Below are positions 13,201 to 25,821 of a stretch of DNA of 64,000 nucleotides, one piece after another. How positions within the stretch are numbered: the first letter of the stretch is position 1; each line of letters begins with the position of its first letter. The position numbers were made by a program, and so were the translations under genes. The notes under the pieces were generated by a model. The model did no database searches. It was not told the origin of the DNA and saw only the letters and a program-made list of their open reading frames with translations. The DNA comes from Lunularia cruciata. Taxonomy: Eukaryota > Streptophyta > Marchantiopsida > Lunulariales > Lunulariaceae. Where the stretch lies: the NCBI GenBank assembly GCA_948567375.1, contig OX419762.1, forward strand, positions 14,824,001-14,888,000. Direction: 5' to 3'.

Positions 13201-14959
13201 CACTGATATTGGCGGAGTTTGTCCGTCTATCAACATAAGAACTTCAATTTTCCTCATAGGATCCTAAGTTCTGTTCGTATCGAACTCCATGTTCTTCTTA
13301 TTATGGTGTCTGAGTAGGTCTTATGGGTAAGTGATTGCCTGGAGGCGACCCTGCTTAGACTTTGCGACTGCCGCGTTCCTCACTGCTCCGCCGAGTTCTC
13401 GTTGAACTCTCCTCTCCAGCAAATCGAACTCTGACACAGTACCCATTTCCTTCATCAGAGTACTGCCATCGACATATCAAAACTCCGACTGTAGCTGTTC
13501 CATTGCTTTGTTCCTTTACCGTCCTCCCTTAGTTTGCAGATGTTCTTGGGCCTTCGTGGAGAGACTAGAACATCCTGGACTAGGGAAGTTGTGCCACCAT
13601 CAGCTGACTGCCCGACACAACGGAATTTCTGTTTTTTAGATCTTAACTTACGGATTTTACACAAGATAAGAGCACAATACTTACCTTTGATCTCAGGCGC
13701 TGTCAATTTTCGGGGGTTCTTTGATTTGGGAATCAAAGGTTTATTCCTTTTGCGCTTTACATCTGTCTCTTCTCTCTCTTCCGGAAAGGCAGACTCGGAG
13801 CCATTTGTGTCTGTAATACACAAGCAAGCATTTGATCTACCGCTGGTTTCTGGAATAGAGTCCTTGCAGAACGTGCCTACTCGCGCTAGAGATTCCGGGG
13901 ATAGTTGATCTAGTTGTACCTTTGCAAGCTGCAACTTTGTTAGCTGCTGCTCAGCTTCACTCAAAAAAGTTTCCAAATTTTCGGTACCGAATTCTGAAGG
14001 GAAACTACTGCGTGCACTATCGCTGTCCTCGGCTCCGGTTTTCTGCTTACGAATGGATATGTCTGTCTCATTGGGTTCTTTCCCGTGTTTCAGGTATAAA
14101 AGTTCTGACCAAGTACTGGTAGAAGATGAATCATCATCTTGGAAATATATAGGATACTGGGACGGCTGTAGGTTTTGGCTTTTACGAGAATCATCTACTT
14201 CTTCCATTGCACAGAAGGCGGAAGACAAAACTGCAATTTGCTCTGGGTTTTTCAAATTTTCCGCTATAACCCGCAACCTTTCTCGTTTCTCCCTTGTCAA
14301 CCACCTTTGAGGTTTGTCACGCATTCCTATAAGTCCCCGCTCTTCCACGGGAACATACTGAACTTTGAAACCGTTCTCAAAAGCGACGGGTACTTCAGCT
14401 TCAGTTAACCTGACAGCCATCGTGACAGAAATTGGACCTCCACAGCTGGCCGTTTTATTTCCCATCCATTTTGACCACAGTGGATGCTTGGGATGTGAAG
14501 CAGACTTTAGCTCAAGTGCCAGTGGATGCCCCTCGTCGACTTCTGAGTTGTCGACGTGGTCGCTTCCATCTGCCGTTTCAGAAACGCTGCCTGTTCCCTC
14601 CCGTAGCTGTTGAGCATATCGTAGATTCCCTGATAATTTGTTTCTTTTAGGACGATCTTTTTGTTCATGATGCACCTTCTTGTCGAATGCCCTGGATACT
14701 TCTTTCATTTCCTGTTTGATTCGCAGCAATTCCTCGCAGACCGAAGAAATTTTAAAGTTATCACAAGAGGTAAGACTTCGGAGCTGCTTTTGAATGTCTT
14801 TAATCTTTCTCCTTGTGTCTAGTTCGAGGTATACTTTGGAGTCCCCAGACCGAGGAATCTGTTGTCCCGCACTGCAAAGGTGCTGATTATTCTTCCGTGG
14901 AAATCTCTTAAACAGCTGATCACGGAACTTTCGTGAAGCTTGGTCATATAAATCATCAT
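10300..14959 (-). CDS. Multi-exon coiled-coil protein, function unknown
   Basis: Exons read on the minus strand with matching frames: 14959-13685 (425 codons), 13603-13455 or part of it, a coding-like stretch near 13,440-13,320, 12856-12714, 12571 to about 12,480, 12370-12189, 11924-11510, 11395-11301, 11171-11010, 10868-10806 and 10647-10300 (TGA). Phases agree for 12856-12714 into the next exon and from 12370 to the end. The links around 13.3-13.6 kb and into 12370 are not solved, so it could be two genes. The first long exon is highly charged (RRKIKDIQKQLRSL, CEELLRIKQEMKEV). The last five exons are heptad-like coiled coil (SKLRKERSKLEQQ, GNRLREANRDLLEQIYEL). The 12.7-12.9 kb exon holds a proline-rich TPPRWNDTPPPSPRY segment. 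A centriolar or microtubule-associated role is possible in a plant with motile sperm, but no diagnostic domain (for example a CPAP G-box) was seen. The upstream start exon is not identified. Confidence 0.6.
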
Positions 14960-15462
14960 CTGCGATACAGCAGAAACCATGGACGCAATCAGTGTCTCAT
15001 AACACTGTTCAGGTATAATAATCATGAGTTACTTTCAAAACCGTATATTAGTTGCCTTCCTATTGTAAAAACTCTCAAATCGCCATGAGGACTGGAAATT
15101 GCTCGGTGCATTCATTGTCTTCCTCTGCCTGGAAATAATCTCCCATGCGCTCTAGATCCAACTCATACAAGTTGCTTGTTTAGCTGCATTTGAGATTCAG
15201 ACTACCTAAGCCCAGCACATATCCATGCGCTCTCAAGCCGTGTAGATGCTTTACGTTCGACCCAGGTAAGAAGAAGTTAGCGGACCATTATATCACCCAT
15301 TATCCTCGGACCCAAGCTGAGGTGAGCAAATTGGATGTGAAGAAGGGTTAAAAAGCATAGGTCTAGGAAGGGACAAGCATCTGGCTGGCTGGCTGGCTGG
15401 CTGGCTGGCATACTTGGCATCGATAGGTAGAAAGGATCGTCACTGGAAGTAAAAGCCATGTT
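14960..15462. other. Spacer between two minus-strand genes
   Basis: The stretch probably contains the 5' end of the coiled-coil gene. A short minus-strand frame begins ATGGGAGATTATTTCCAGG near 15,150, but no donor site joins it in phase to the exon at 14,959. A CTGG microsatellite lies inside. Confidence 0.3.
15381..15409. repeat. (CTGG)n microsatellite
   Basis: Seven perfect CTGG units plus one base, seen directly. Confidence 0.95.
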
Positions 15463-18400
15463 TTATTGACATGCTGCTGTGCATAGTTGCTCAGTGGTGT
15501 CCAGACCTGATGATGAGTCATCAGATTCATTCTTATTGAAGATACGTTTTAAGGTCTTCGTGGAAAAGATAATTTTTCGTGCAGCGCGAACAGTTACAGC
15601 CGTCCCGCTACGTTCACTCGGTCCTGCAAGTGATAGCCATAATAAAGCATTAAAATTCCATGTCGTGCAAGACAGCGTGATTTGTTGAATGATAGACAGC
15701 ATTTGATATCCATGTATGGTTTTCATTAGAGCAGAACCTACTAATTGGACCAGCTATGGTTCAGTGGAAAAGGAAAGTAGTCATTACTGAATTACCTGAT
15801 ACTGATTCCCCCTCTTGGTGTGCATTTCTACATACACATCGTCTTGCACTCTGTTTAGACTGCTTGGCTAATGATCCAATGTCCTTGTCGTGCCCACTTT
15901 GAGAGAGGTGTTCCTGGATTATATCGTCCACCTCGTTGATATCCACTCCTCCTTCTACTCTTTTTTCGTGACTAACAGCTTGCGCGGACCTGTTTTTAAA
16001 CTCCTTCATCACTGCATGATATCTTTTTTCGCAATGTTGCCAGTTCTTCCAGTCCGATTCCCGTCGATTCGGGTCATCAATATCGCTCAGAGACAATTTA
16101 CTTGGGGAGATGTGTTCCTGGACTTCTTCATCCATCCCGCCGCTACCAGATCCTCCCCGTGTTATATTTTTCCGCCCAGTAACTTTCAAGCACCTCGTCT
16201 TCAACTGATTCAACATCTCTTCATATCTCTTTCCGTAATGTTCCCAATTTGATTCCCTCGTCTTCAAGTTGTCAATATCATTACAACATATTTGATGTCC
16301 ATTATCTTGGAATCCATAGTTCTTCGAGAAGTTACACGATCCAGTCCTTCCCCTCGGGTCGTTGACCCATGAGGAGTCTGCACCATTTTCCAACCTTTCC
16401 TTCCTCCTCTTTCTCAAATCATCTGGATACTTGTACTCGGGTTTATAGTCCACATTGAGAAATACGTGTTGGCAAGAAGCTGTAGTCTCCGCTTCTCGAT
16501 AGATTCCTCTAGTGCTACTGATTATTGCGCCTGCTATAGGTGTGGTCTTTATACGCGGCCCTGCCCGATGAACCGACGTTGACGTATTTGAATTCAAAGA
16601 ACCGTCATGAAATACCCACTCATAATTGTCTCTACAATCCTTAAAGCCCTCATCTTGCCCAACCCGGCTAGCTCGTCCAGTGGTGGCTTTACTCAGTGAA
16701 TTCGGAGCTTTACTCCAATCTTTCATTGAACCCATTGACGGGAAGACGGGTGGAGAACCCTTCTTCACACAGAACGGATGTCCTCTCAGTTGCTCTGCCT
16801 TATCATAAGATAATAGAGTCTCTTCGGTACAGTATCTACTTTGGACATGACAACACCCGCCATACTCGCACTGATGTTTTCTAGGAGCCTTTTGGTGCAA
16901 AAGAGATTCAGAAGCTTCCAGGCACTGGGATACAGAATCCAAATCTCGAAATAGTTTTGCTGGAGAGGATGACCAAGCCTGAGCCTCCACTTCCGTCGAT
17001 TCCATTCCATTCAACATATCACCGGTTGGAGGACATTCTCCTAAAAGACTAGCTTCATCTTGCGGGTAACAACTGTTCGAACCTTGTGACAGAATACCGT
17101 TGCTCTGGTTGTGTTGGTCTGAAGGCATTACTCCGACGTAATGCTCATGTTTGAAATCAGCGCTGTATCTAGAGCAAACCATCTCCTTCTGATCGTTATC
17201 GATGCAGCAATCTTCATTCACTTCAAAGGAAGAAGTACTGCGAGTATTGCTAGCATGCTGAAATTGTCTATCATAGTCTTGGGTTCCGAAGTCACCTGCT
17301 TCTTGAGGTACAGGAAACCTAACTATGCGTCGGAGCCACTTGTTTCCTGGACGTTGATGATTTTCTATCACCTCATCTGGTCTTTTCCGGCGAACACAAT
17401 TTTCATGAACAGACTTGGGCGTTAACCATCCATCTTTATGTACCCCTATCCTGGCGGTCTGCTGCAAGCAACTTCCACTGACCCAAGGGTTTCTATAAGT
17501 CCTGCTGTTATTAGAATCCGAGAAAGTAGAACCTGGTTCTTCTACATGAAGGTTATCTTCTATGGGTGTACTATGCATATAGTCTACGTCACTCATGGGA
17601 AGCTGGAAGTCGAACTTACTTTCTGGACTTTCAATGGCATCCTCATCGCAAATTGAAGTTTTCGAGAACGAGTACATTTTGAAACTGTCACGAGGGTGAA
17701 CGTTTGGGTAAGAACTTTGATAGTTGCTTGATTCAGCAGCTGGAAGCGTTTCATCTGTGGGCAGAGACACGGGGGGCTCCGGGTCATTGCGGCCTTGAGA
17801 TTTGAGAATGTGTATATATTCACAACTGTTCTCATTTTCCACCCCGAAAATTGTACTCTCAGTTGCAAATTTTTCCACGTTCCATTCAGCCCGTCTAGCC
17901 CTCTTGACACCGAAGTTCGAGATTCCATTGACATCATTTTCTCGTGAGTCGGTGTAAATATCACTCACATTGCACCCATCCTTTCCTCCAGATATCTCCT
18001 CCTTCCTTGATTCATCACTCACCTCACGAACATCAGGTTCCTCCAATCCTCTGTTATATGTCTCGGGTGATGGGCTGTCAGCATCACTCGTATCCTCTTC
18101 GGCCTCTCTTCCAGAGGTGGCTGTTAATGATTCACTTTCTTGACTATTTGAATCGTGTGTCTTCCTGCTTCCGACACAGAAACAGTTAGTATGACTCTCT
18201 GTCCTTCCCCAAGACTCCACTTGTGGACGATCTGGGCTTTTTATAGCTCGCGTACCCTTGATTTGCCTTCCGAGTGCCTTTTCCTTCCTTGGTCGGCTGC
18301 TTCTCCTGCCTCTGAGTCTGGGGTCTCCTGCATCTGCAATGACTTCTGTAGACATGTAATTGAATCGGGCAGGATCATTCTCCTCATTACCATTCCTGTC

Positions 18401-19753
18401 TCGTACTTGGCTTGGAGATTCCCTCGTCGCACACTGCCAATCTTCTTTACTGACTTCTTTTTCAAGCCGAGCACCCTTCAACCCTGATGAATGAAAAGCA
18501 TCTTCTGATTCCCGTCCAACTGAAAGCCTACGGTTTCTGAAGTTAGGACGTTTCTTCCTCCCTCGAATTTGATCTATGTCCTTCATCTGATTTCCACATT
18601 TGCACCGAGATCTACTACTGCTGTCACTGCCTGAGCTGAAAATCTTACGATCCGGATCCAGTTGAGGGGAATTTTCCCAGGATCTATTGACGATTGAGAA
18701 GTCGTCCTGGATCGATTTGCAGTCTTTCTTCTGAGGATCTGGATGTCCTGCACACTCTCCCTTTCCATTGGACTCGTTCGGTTTAGCCGAGAAGTCACCA
18801 TCACCAGAAAGTTTGGAGTTCTTCCGCCTATCAGAACCTTCAACGACGAGTTGTTTTCCTAAGGCAGGATCACAGAACTCAATTTCCACACTATACGCAG
18901 CTTCACTCCTGTTATCCTCTCTTCTCCAGGGAGTACTTCCAAGAACTTTCATGGTCACCTTACCTTGTCCCTGAACCTGTCCTCGCTCAATAGACTTCAG
19001 AATTTCTTCTACAATAAGATTGTCGTTAAGTCCAAGGTCAAAACTGAGAGTATCATCCTCGTTACCACCAGCTTTGCTATATCCAATCCTTCCCCGAATT
19101 GCTTCCTCTGATTGTTTCTTGCTGGAAGTATTCAGGGAAGGAAGACATCCGCTTATTGACTCATAGTCAGTCGCTTTTCTCTTTTCTTCACCGTCGATTG
19201 CCTCAGCTTCAAATGTGAAATTATGACCTTGAAAGAACATGGTTTGTATGTTACTGGGTTTTCGCGTTGGTGGATGGTTATCGAGTTGAGATGACTTGAA
19301 AGCTGCACCTGTTGTATTCAAGCTACTTCTTAGCCCTGTAATCCTATAGTCCCCCATCTCATCCTCCAGCGATTTCGTATTCAGCTTCTCTTCGTGTTGA
19401 CCGTAATAATCAGTCTCATATGACACGTGGGCATCAGTTGTGGGGGACCAAGTTCTACTGCATACTTCCATAACCGGTTTCTTCTTACAGTGGGCTACGT
19501 TTATTGCCAAGTTGCTTCTATCGCTATCTCTGTCCGATATCTCTGGTCGTTCTTCCACCATCTGCTCTCCTTCTTCCAGAGGATTTGACAAACTCTTCAG
19601 ATGTTTTGACCAGAAGATCCTTCCAAATGCTGCTACCCATGATTTCCTGGGAGCTTTGCCCTTCTTTTTCAACTGGCTCCCACCGCGTGGCAGTTCCATA
19701 GAGTCCTGAACAGCCATCAAGTTAACCTTGGTTCCAGTCACAGCTCTAGGCAT
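15463..19753 (-). CDS. Large charged protein (about 1,372 aa), function unknown
   Basis: Two coding exons on the minus strand. A very long exon runs from the ATG at 19,753 to 15,796 and is followed by a GTAATT donor. The acceptor at 15,624 opens a final exon 15,623-15,463 (TAA) in matching phase (G+GA). The open frame runs upstream of the ATG to about 19,840, so an upstream coding exon is possible. The protein is hydrophilic, rich in Ser, Glu, Asp, Arg and Lys, with no membrane segment or known domain. The N-terminus has a basic patch (LKKKGKAPRK) followed by SWVAAFGRIFW. Near the C-terminus two related units of about 65 residues occur in tandem, with cores WEHYGKRYEEMLNQLKTR and WQHCEKRYHAVMKEFKNR, each followed by an acidic segment ending VQEHIS or IQEHLS. 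The unspliced frame would end at 15,761 instead. It is certainly coding; its function is not recognised. Confidence 0.75.
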
Positions 19754-20657
19754 CAAGTCTGGTAAACCTGAGCGCACGAGGCTCCGAAATTGAAGACTGT
19801 TTAGAAATTGAGTTCGAATGGCAGAGCAAGAACTGGCTAGCTAAGCAGAATAGGCGTTGAGGACAGGCTCAGACGAAGTGGTGACTCCACTTACCACTTC
19901 GTTACCCTATTAGTAAAACATGTTGCTTCTGCGTATTTCTCAAGGAAACACAAAAGTATACTTCGGAAGACCGCTGATTATGTCCTTCCAAAGCTGCAGA
20001 CTCCAGTATCGCATGTCCGATAAAAAAATCTACGTAGTGATAATCTCCAGAATAACATTTTGTCCTGGGTCAGTGGAAAAGCACCAAATCTGCTCCAGAT
20101 AACCAAGAGACCCAATAAGGTCAAATGATTTTCAAATTGCCGTCTTATACAATACGAATGGTTTCCTTGAAACGATGTCGAAGAACTTCTCGAACTTCTA
20201 TGCTTCCAAAGTGGGAAAAACATAAATGGTTCAAGTGATATGAATATGCACACGAGCTTCATCGTTACATCTAGTTTCCTCTCCGGATGCCACGAAACCT
20301 TATAAATATAAGGTCTCATTAGAATCATCATATAGATGCTGATACTCTCAATTAAACTGATCTTCACCAATTGAGAGTCGCTACGTTATTAAATATAGTA
20401 ACAATTGGTGATCATCGATCAAAATTTGCGGTTTGAATCTCCCTGCGAGATCCATTTTATTTGATGTGGATATTCTGATGCATGGTCGTACACTGTAGCC
20501 TTTCATGTAGTGTCATCCAGTGACTGCAATCCCACGGTTGTATAATCACTAGGTTGCACCCGGAAGATCGGAAAGTACAACCTGGTTCCTCTTGCCGACC
20601 TATACTGTCAGCGCTGTGAGAAATAGAAAGGTTTGAAATAGAAGCAAGACTCCTGAG
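19754..20657. other. Upstream region of the large charged-protein gene
   Basis: The frame of the charged protein stays open to about 19,840, so a short coding exon or 5' UTR may lie here. No exon with supported splice sites was found in the rest of the stretch, and no RNA gene or repeat. Confidence 0.3.
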
Positions 20658-21837
20658 CTACTCCCCGTTCAAACACCAAGAGAAATTCGTGTTTATATGC
20701 TCTCCCGCCTCAATCAACCATCTTCGCTGAGCTTTTGCTATGTCCTCAGAAATGTAGTCTTGAACAAAATTTGTCAGCCTGTAGTTTGAACAAAAGTTAC
20801 CAGGTACTGACTGGTTATTTGCCCTCTCAGCTGGTATGACGAGTAAATCGTTCCGTAGAATATTGCAATGAAGTTCTTCAGTACATGAAGATCTCCAGCA
20901 TTAATTCCACAGACTCTTTAACGGTGCTCCAACTCAAATTCGACATCACTTGCTTCTACTTCATTCCTTCTTGTATGGAGAGTTGAAAGGTCGGAGTTCA
21001 GATTTTACTAGCCCCATTAATGGTCCAAAGAACTCTTCACAGGGATCCGCAGCCCCCAGGTGGAGAACGCTACCCCATCAATCGATGCAAGCAAGAGTTC
21101 GGATACACAGTTGGTGAAGGATATTAGCTCTTGATGATTGACGACCCTTTATTTTGTTCGATCAAGATTCGATAACAAAACGTAAGTGCCAGGTTCGCTG
21201 TATGGTACGATCTTGAAGAGCTGCGACCATTGACAACTCAGGAGTAGAACCGCTAGGCTCCTCGACGAGCTTAGCCCTTCACGCTCCCTCAAGCCGATGG
21301 GTTAGCCTGGACGGCACATGAACGGAAATCTTTGTTACTTGTGTATCTTGCCGATATTGTCTCGACAAGCACACACTGCCCTTCTGTCTTACCCCCATCA
21401 AAGTGATACACGGAACAGACGATTTCTTGCCAGGAGGCTCACTTTCACAGAACACTTCTGATAGACTAATCTGTGATTAAAAGTCATGCGCCAATTTGAA
21501 ATTACAGAGTAACATAGGACAGGTTCTTGATCTGTACATATTCCCCCAATACTTAAAATGAAACATACTAGTGTCATCTCACATGCTCCCCTCTTCTTAC
21601 CCTTTGCACCAGCTCTTTTGAAAGCTCGCTCGCCACGTAGTCCCTCAGTCGAAGTTCTTCGTCTTCCCTTCCTGCTTCTTCCGCCTCTCTATCCAACCAG
21701 CGCGATACACAGGTAGATTGACAGTACCCCTTCATGTGCAAAGTAAGCCCTACCAAAACCGTTGGAACCCACCTGCCAGCAAGTTCTGAAAGCACTAATC
21801 TAGATTTCAATTCGTACCACTCGTCCCTATTCTCCAC
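20658..21837 (-). CDS. Exons of an unrecognised plant gene (3' part)
   Basis: Two segments are convincingly coding. Exon 21,837-21,601 (79 codons, acceptor CACAG, donor GTAAGA, phase 0) includes DEWYELKSRLVLSEL, AGRWVPTVLVGLTLHMKGY and the acidic/basic EEAGREDEELRLRDYV. The last exon runs from 20,806 to 20,658 (TAG) and includes LTNFVQDYISEDIAKAQRR and WLIEAGEHINTNFSW. Between them, near 20,820-21,000, frames such as INAGDLHVLKNFIAIFYG may be another exon, but its junctions are not resolved. Upstream exons beyond 21,837 are missing from this model. No domain was recognised. It may be a separate gene or a distant part of the neighbouring minus-strand gene; the in-frame stop at 20,658 favours a separate gene. 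Confidence 0.45.
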
Positions 21838-23480
21838 CTGTGAGACGGAACCGTTCAGCTCTCGCCTATCCGTTTGGCTAGGATACTATATATCTGGTTT
21901 AAACACAGGATCAGTCGCATCGTGTGATCTGTGCCCTCTTGAGCAGCGCCATCCAGGTCGTAAACGAGCTTCATCCGATTTTCAAGGAGGATGAAGCTCG
22001 TTTAAATTTCGTCTGGCTAGGTGATGGATTATTGTACCCCACAAGTGTGTGAGGAGTATAGTAGAAATCTGTACTTCGGTGTACTGGAGGTATTGTTCTA
22101 AGCAGTTTCTACGATGACGCAGTCGGTTCTTTTGATGAAGAATGCGATGGGAAGAGTATCTAATCCAGTTACATGAGAAACACAATTTCCGAGCAAAACC
22201 TCGTTCTTGACATAGATTACGTGGGACTGACATCGCAAGAAAGCTCATGGTCGTTACAAGTAGGTGTGATTATAAATTCCAAGAAAGCAATCAGGTGGCG
22301 GAGAAACATACCCCAAGAGGTAACTTGCAGTTCTCGACTTGTTGTGCGTGGCTGTTTTGCTGTGTTTCACCTCATTCAAATAGTTACGCTCTCCTCTCCC
22401 TTTCTTTGCTCGTGATACATTTCTGCTGCAAACTGAGGTACTCGAAACAGTGTATTTCCCATAGTCATATTGCTCTGAAACGAGTCACCTCCACGTAAAT
22501 ATATCCAGCTGTTTCTGCCCATAGTTGGCTTTGCACTCCATTTCGCTGCTTCACGAGTTGTCAGTAGTCCATAATCACCTTCTTAAAACGTATTAGTGAC
22601 GTCGGTCCACGGACTGATCGAGTGGAAGGTACAAATCAGAACTGTATCTTCTGAATAATATCCAGAACTGTCACCCTATGCTGAGGCAATAGTTACAATC
22701 AACACAATTGGCACTCCCTACCTCGTTTCCTTCACTACAACCCGCACTCACTTTCCAAACGCTTGCGCCAGTTCTTGACTCAGGCATCTACTTTAAGATA
22801 CGTAACATCACTAGTACTCCACGTATGTCCTTAAGTTGGTTTCTGTCGCCATGCTTACTCCTACAAGATACAACACGCGATCTTTTTCCTCCCAGACACA
22901 ACTCCTCATGGAAGATCCCCACCAATGGATCGCAACCCAACTCCATCGTCAAGAAACATAAACAAACCTCACTTGAGTTCTCTGAATTAATATAGCTTCA
23001 GCTGAACAGCAAGTTCTGGCGTTCTTTAAAGGTAACAGCGCAGATCTCATCCCCTCTTATGTCTCATCCTGGTACGGCTTGATGGGGTCTTCCCATCCTT
23101 CGTGTTATTTTGCGTTACCTTCTCTCTTTTAAGCTAACGCGCATAGGATTTGCTACAACTCCTCGGCGCTGTTTACCGCAAAGACCCAAAAGGACACCGA
23201 AACGACTTCTGGCATGTGAACCGCGTACAGGAGTCACTTCAGCTGAGCAAGAAGTTTTGGCGGTCCCTATGGAAACAGCGGTGATTCACTAGCTCGGCAC
23301 CCAACTACACGTAGCGGAGATTTGGCGGTATTCATTCTGGAGTATTCGTCGCTCCGTATCATTGAGAGGCTGTCAACGTTCAAGGGCGCCAAACTGTACT
23401 GCGGGAGGAAACTATGCTGCTTGATGTTACATGGTTAGCTTTTGGTTGACTGCAGTTTATTCAAGAACGGCCAAAATGGA
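21838..23480. other. Region without a resolved gene
   Basis: Composition resembles the genic part, and the 5' exons of the gene ending at 20,658 may lie here. No splice-consistent exon could be supported. A diverged direct repeat of about 45 bp occurs at 22,995-23,040 and 23,237-23,282. Confidence 0.3.
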
Positions 23481-23725
23481 GTACGCCTTGGATTTATAAT
23501 TGTTTTGAACAATGAAACAACTTTAGTGAATTTTCAAGACGAATTTTTAATACATGCTGTGGTGATCTCAATTGATGATTATTGGCAATTGATATTTTGG
23601 ACAAAAGGGTTATAAGATATCTAGTAGTGGATCCCCTGCCATCTTTCTCCCATGGAGAATGGGAGAAAAGAACGTGTTCAAGGGGTGAAAGAGATTGCTC
23701 AAACCAAAGGATGAAGATACACCAT

Positions 23726-24505
23726 ATGTAATAATATCGAGTTATCCTTAGCAGAAGCTAGGTATAGCTAAAAGGAAAGATAGAATTAACATACCTCTAA
23801 GAATTTTAAGAAATATTTCAAAAGTAATTTGGTGAAAAATTTCCAAAAATATCTAAACAATTGAGTAATTTATATGCCAAGTCAAAGGTTAACATTAGTT
23901 TTTATTCCAAGAAAACAATGGTTTCTAGAAAGAAAATTCTTTGAAAACTTTCTGTGCAGACTTATACTTGATTTACTTATAAATACAAAAAACTTCTTGG
24001 AATTTCAATCAAAGCAAAGATAGATAGAATCTACATACCATCTAATTAGTTTCAATCAAACCATTAGTATTTTTATATCCATTTACTATCAAAACAATAA
24101 TTTCCTACAATTTATTCTTAAATGTTTGGGCAAGAGTTACTAAATGAAATCACCTTGTCTACAAAAGACCAAGGAAAGAAATAGGAGAATGAAAGATCAC
24201 AATAGAATTCTCAAGTGTGTGAAACTCTAAATGCCTAGCATGAGCTTGGGCTTTGGTATTTATTTATTTAGATTTAAGGCTCCCAAGAAGCTTCCAAAAA
24301 AAAACTTCTTTCTAGATATCTCCTTGGAGTGCAAGCTATATTAGTCATCAACTTGGCATTCAAGTTAATCAACCCTTGGACGGTTCTTAGAAGCTTCTCA
24401 CCAAGAAACTTCTTGGATGCTTCTAGAACATTCTTAGAGCTTCCTAGCTATATGCTAATTCTACCACTTTTAGTTATATCTTCTACTAACTCCATATTAT
24501 GATGT
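23726..24505 (-). repeat. LTR of chromovirus family 2 (copy C'), approximate
   Basis: On the minus strand this segment follows a purine-rich tract (GGTGAGGAATA) and starts with a sequence like the putative LTR start near 40,557 (TAATAATATGGA...). Like that LTR, it carries repeated GAAGTTTCTTGG-type motifs and the sequence TGTGATCTTTCATT. Its far end reads TATTACA on the minus strand, a typical LTR terminus. Borders are judged by eye. Confidence 0.45.
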
Positions 24506-24539
24506 ATTCCTCACCACTAGTTGGTGAAGTACTCATTGC

Positions 24540-25821
24540 CATAGAATCATCAAATTTTCATATAGCCGCTTGTGCATTTTGGAGATGAGAAAGACGCTTT
24601 CATATGTCATCATTAAGAGAATACTCTTTCCAAAGGATTTCACATCCAATGTATCATTAATGGTCATGCAAGATGTCATGATATGCAAGTATATGATCAA
24701 CTTTGTACTCTTCATAATCACTAATAAGTATGGGAGGAGGAAGGAGTTGGATACTAGTAAGAAAGAAAGGAAGCAGGTTTAGAGATGAAGATTTTTAATT
24801 TTGAAACATGGAAGACAAGATGCATCTGCATATGACTAGGACCGGTAAGCAATAGGAGAAATGATTTGAGTAATATCAAACGGATCTATCTACTTGAGAG
24901 CAAGCTTACAATATTGGATATCAAGAGGGAAAGGAAGGTTATTGGAAGAAAGTACAAATTTATTGCCTAATTGAAAGGTAAGATTAAGACAATGCGTATT
25001 ATCTTATTGCTTTTACCAATTTTGAGCAACAAGAAGATGAGACTTGCCTTGTTGTATAGATTTAGATAACATGGACAAGAAGGTGGAAGTATGATGTAAG
25101 ATGAGATGGTGGCAAAGCAAGAAGAGAATCTACAACAAGTGAATCTTTCCCATAATTAAGTAAGAAATGAGAGAATTTAGTGTTTGCATGCTTGGAGTTA
25201 TTGTAGGAAAACTTGATTGCCGCAAGACAAATATCCTAGTTGATGTAGTAAGCATTGATAAAGGCACAAAGTGTATCTTCTAATTTCCAATTTGTGAGTT
25301 TGGGTTGCCTATCAGTTTTAAGATGATAGGCAATAAAAAAAGCAAACTTTGTACCAAGTAGTTTGAAAGTGCTTGCCAAAATTTACCAAAGAATCATGGA
25401 TCACAATAAAAATTGAGAACTCTTGGCATACCTTGGTGCTTGAAGACAATACCAAAGTAAATCTTGGTTAGCATTGGATCATCCATAATAGGTGCCAAGT
25501 GAATCTGCTTGCTTATTTTATCAACAAACACCACAATGGTTTCATGGCCTTGACCGTCTTGGGCAAAAATGTGATGAGTTCTACATTTACATATTCCTAT
25601 CGAGCAAATGGAATGGGGAGTGGTTGAAGTAATTTATCCAATTGTTAGTTGCTAATCTTGTTGCATTGGTAGCTCTCACAAGATCAAACAAACTCTTGAC
25701 CTCTCATGCCATGTTTGGCCACCACTATTAAGGTTGAAAGGTACTCAAGAATTTTATCATACCCATGTGATCAACATTAGTAAGTCATGGGTCTCTTGAA
25801 GCCACACAAGTCATAGATCAT
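24540..25821 (-). pseudogene. Chromovirus integrase/chromodomain remnant (copy C')
   Basis: The minus strand aligns by eye with the plus-strand chromovirus at 38.4-40.5 kb. It runs from the integrase zinc-finger region (near 25,640-25,720), through the integrase core, to a chromodomain near 24,550-24,730. Many stops and indels are present. It is cut off at 25,821 where the family 1 LTR begins. Identity as a chromovirus pol 3' part is firm at the family level; detailed domains are too decayed to list. Confidence 0.55.

Noticed and set aside
14727-14729. Start of the coiled-coil protein at a TTG codon
   Set aside because: The frame continues upstream without a stop to a good splice acceptor at 14,960, so this is inside an exon.
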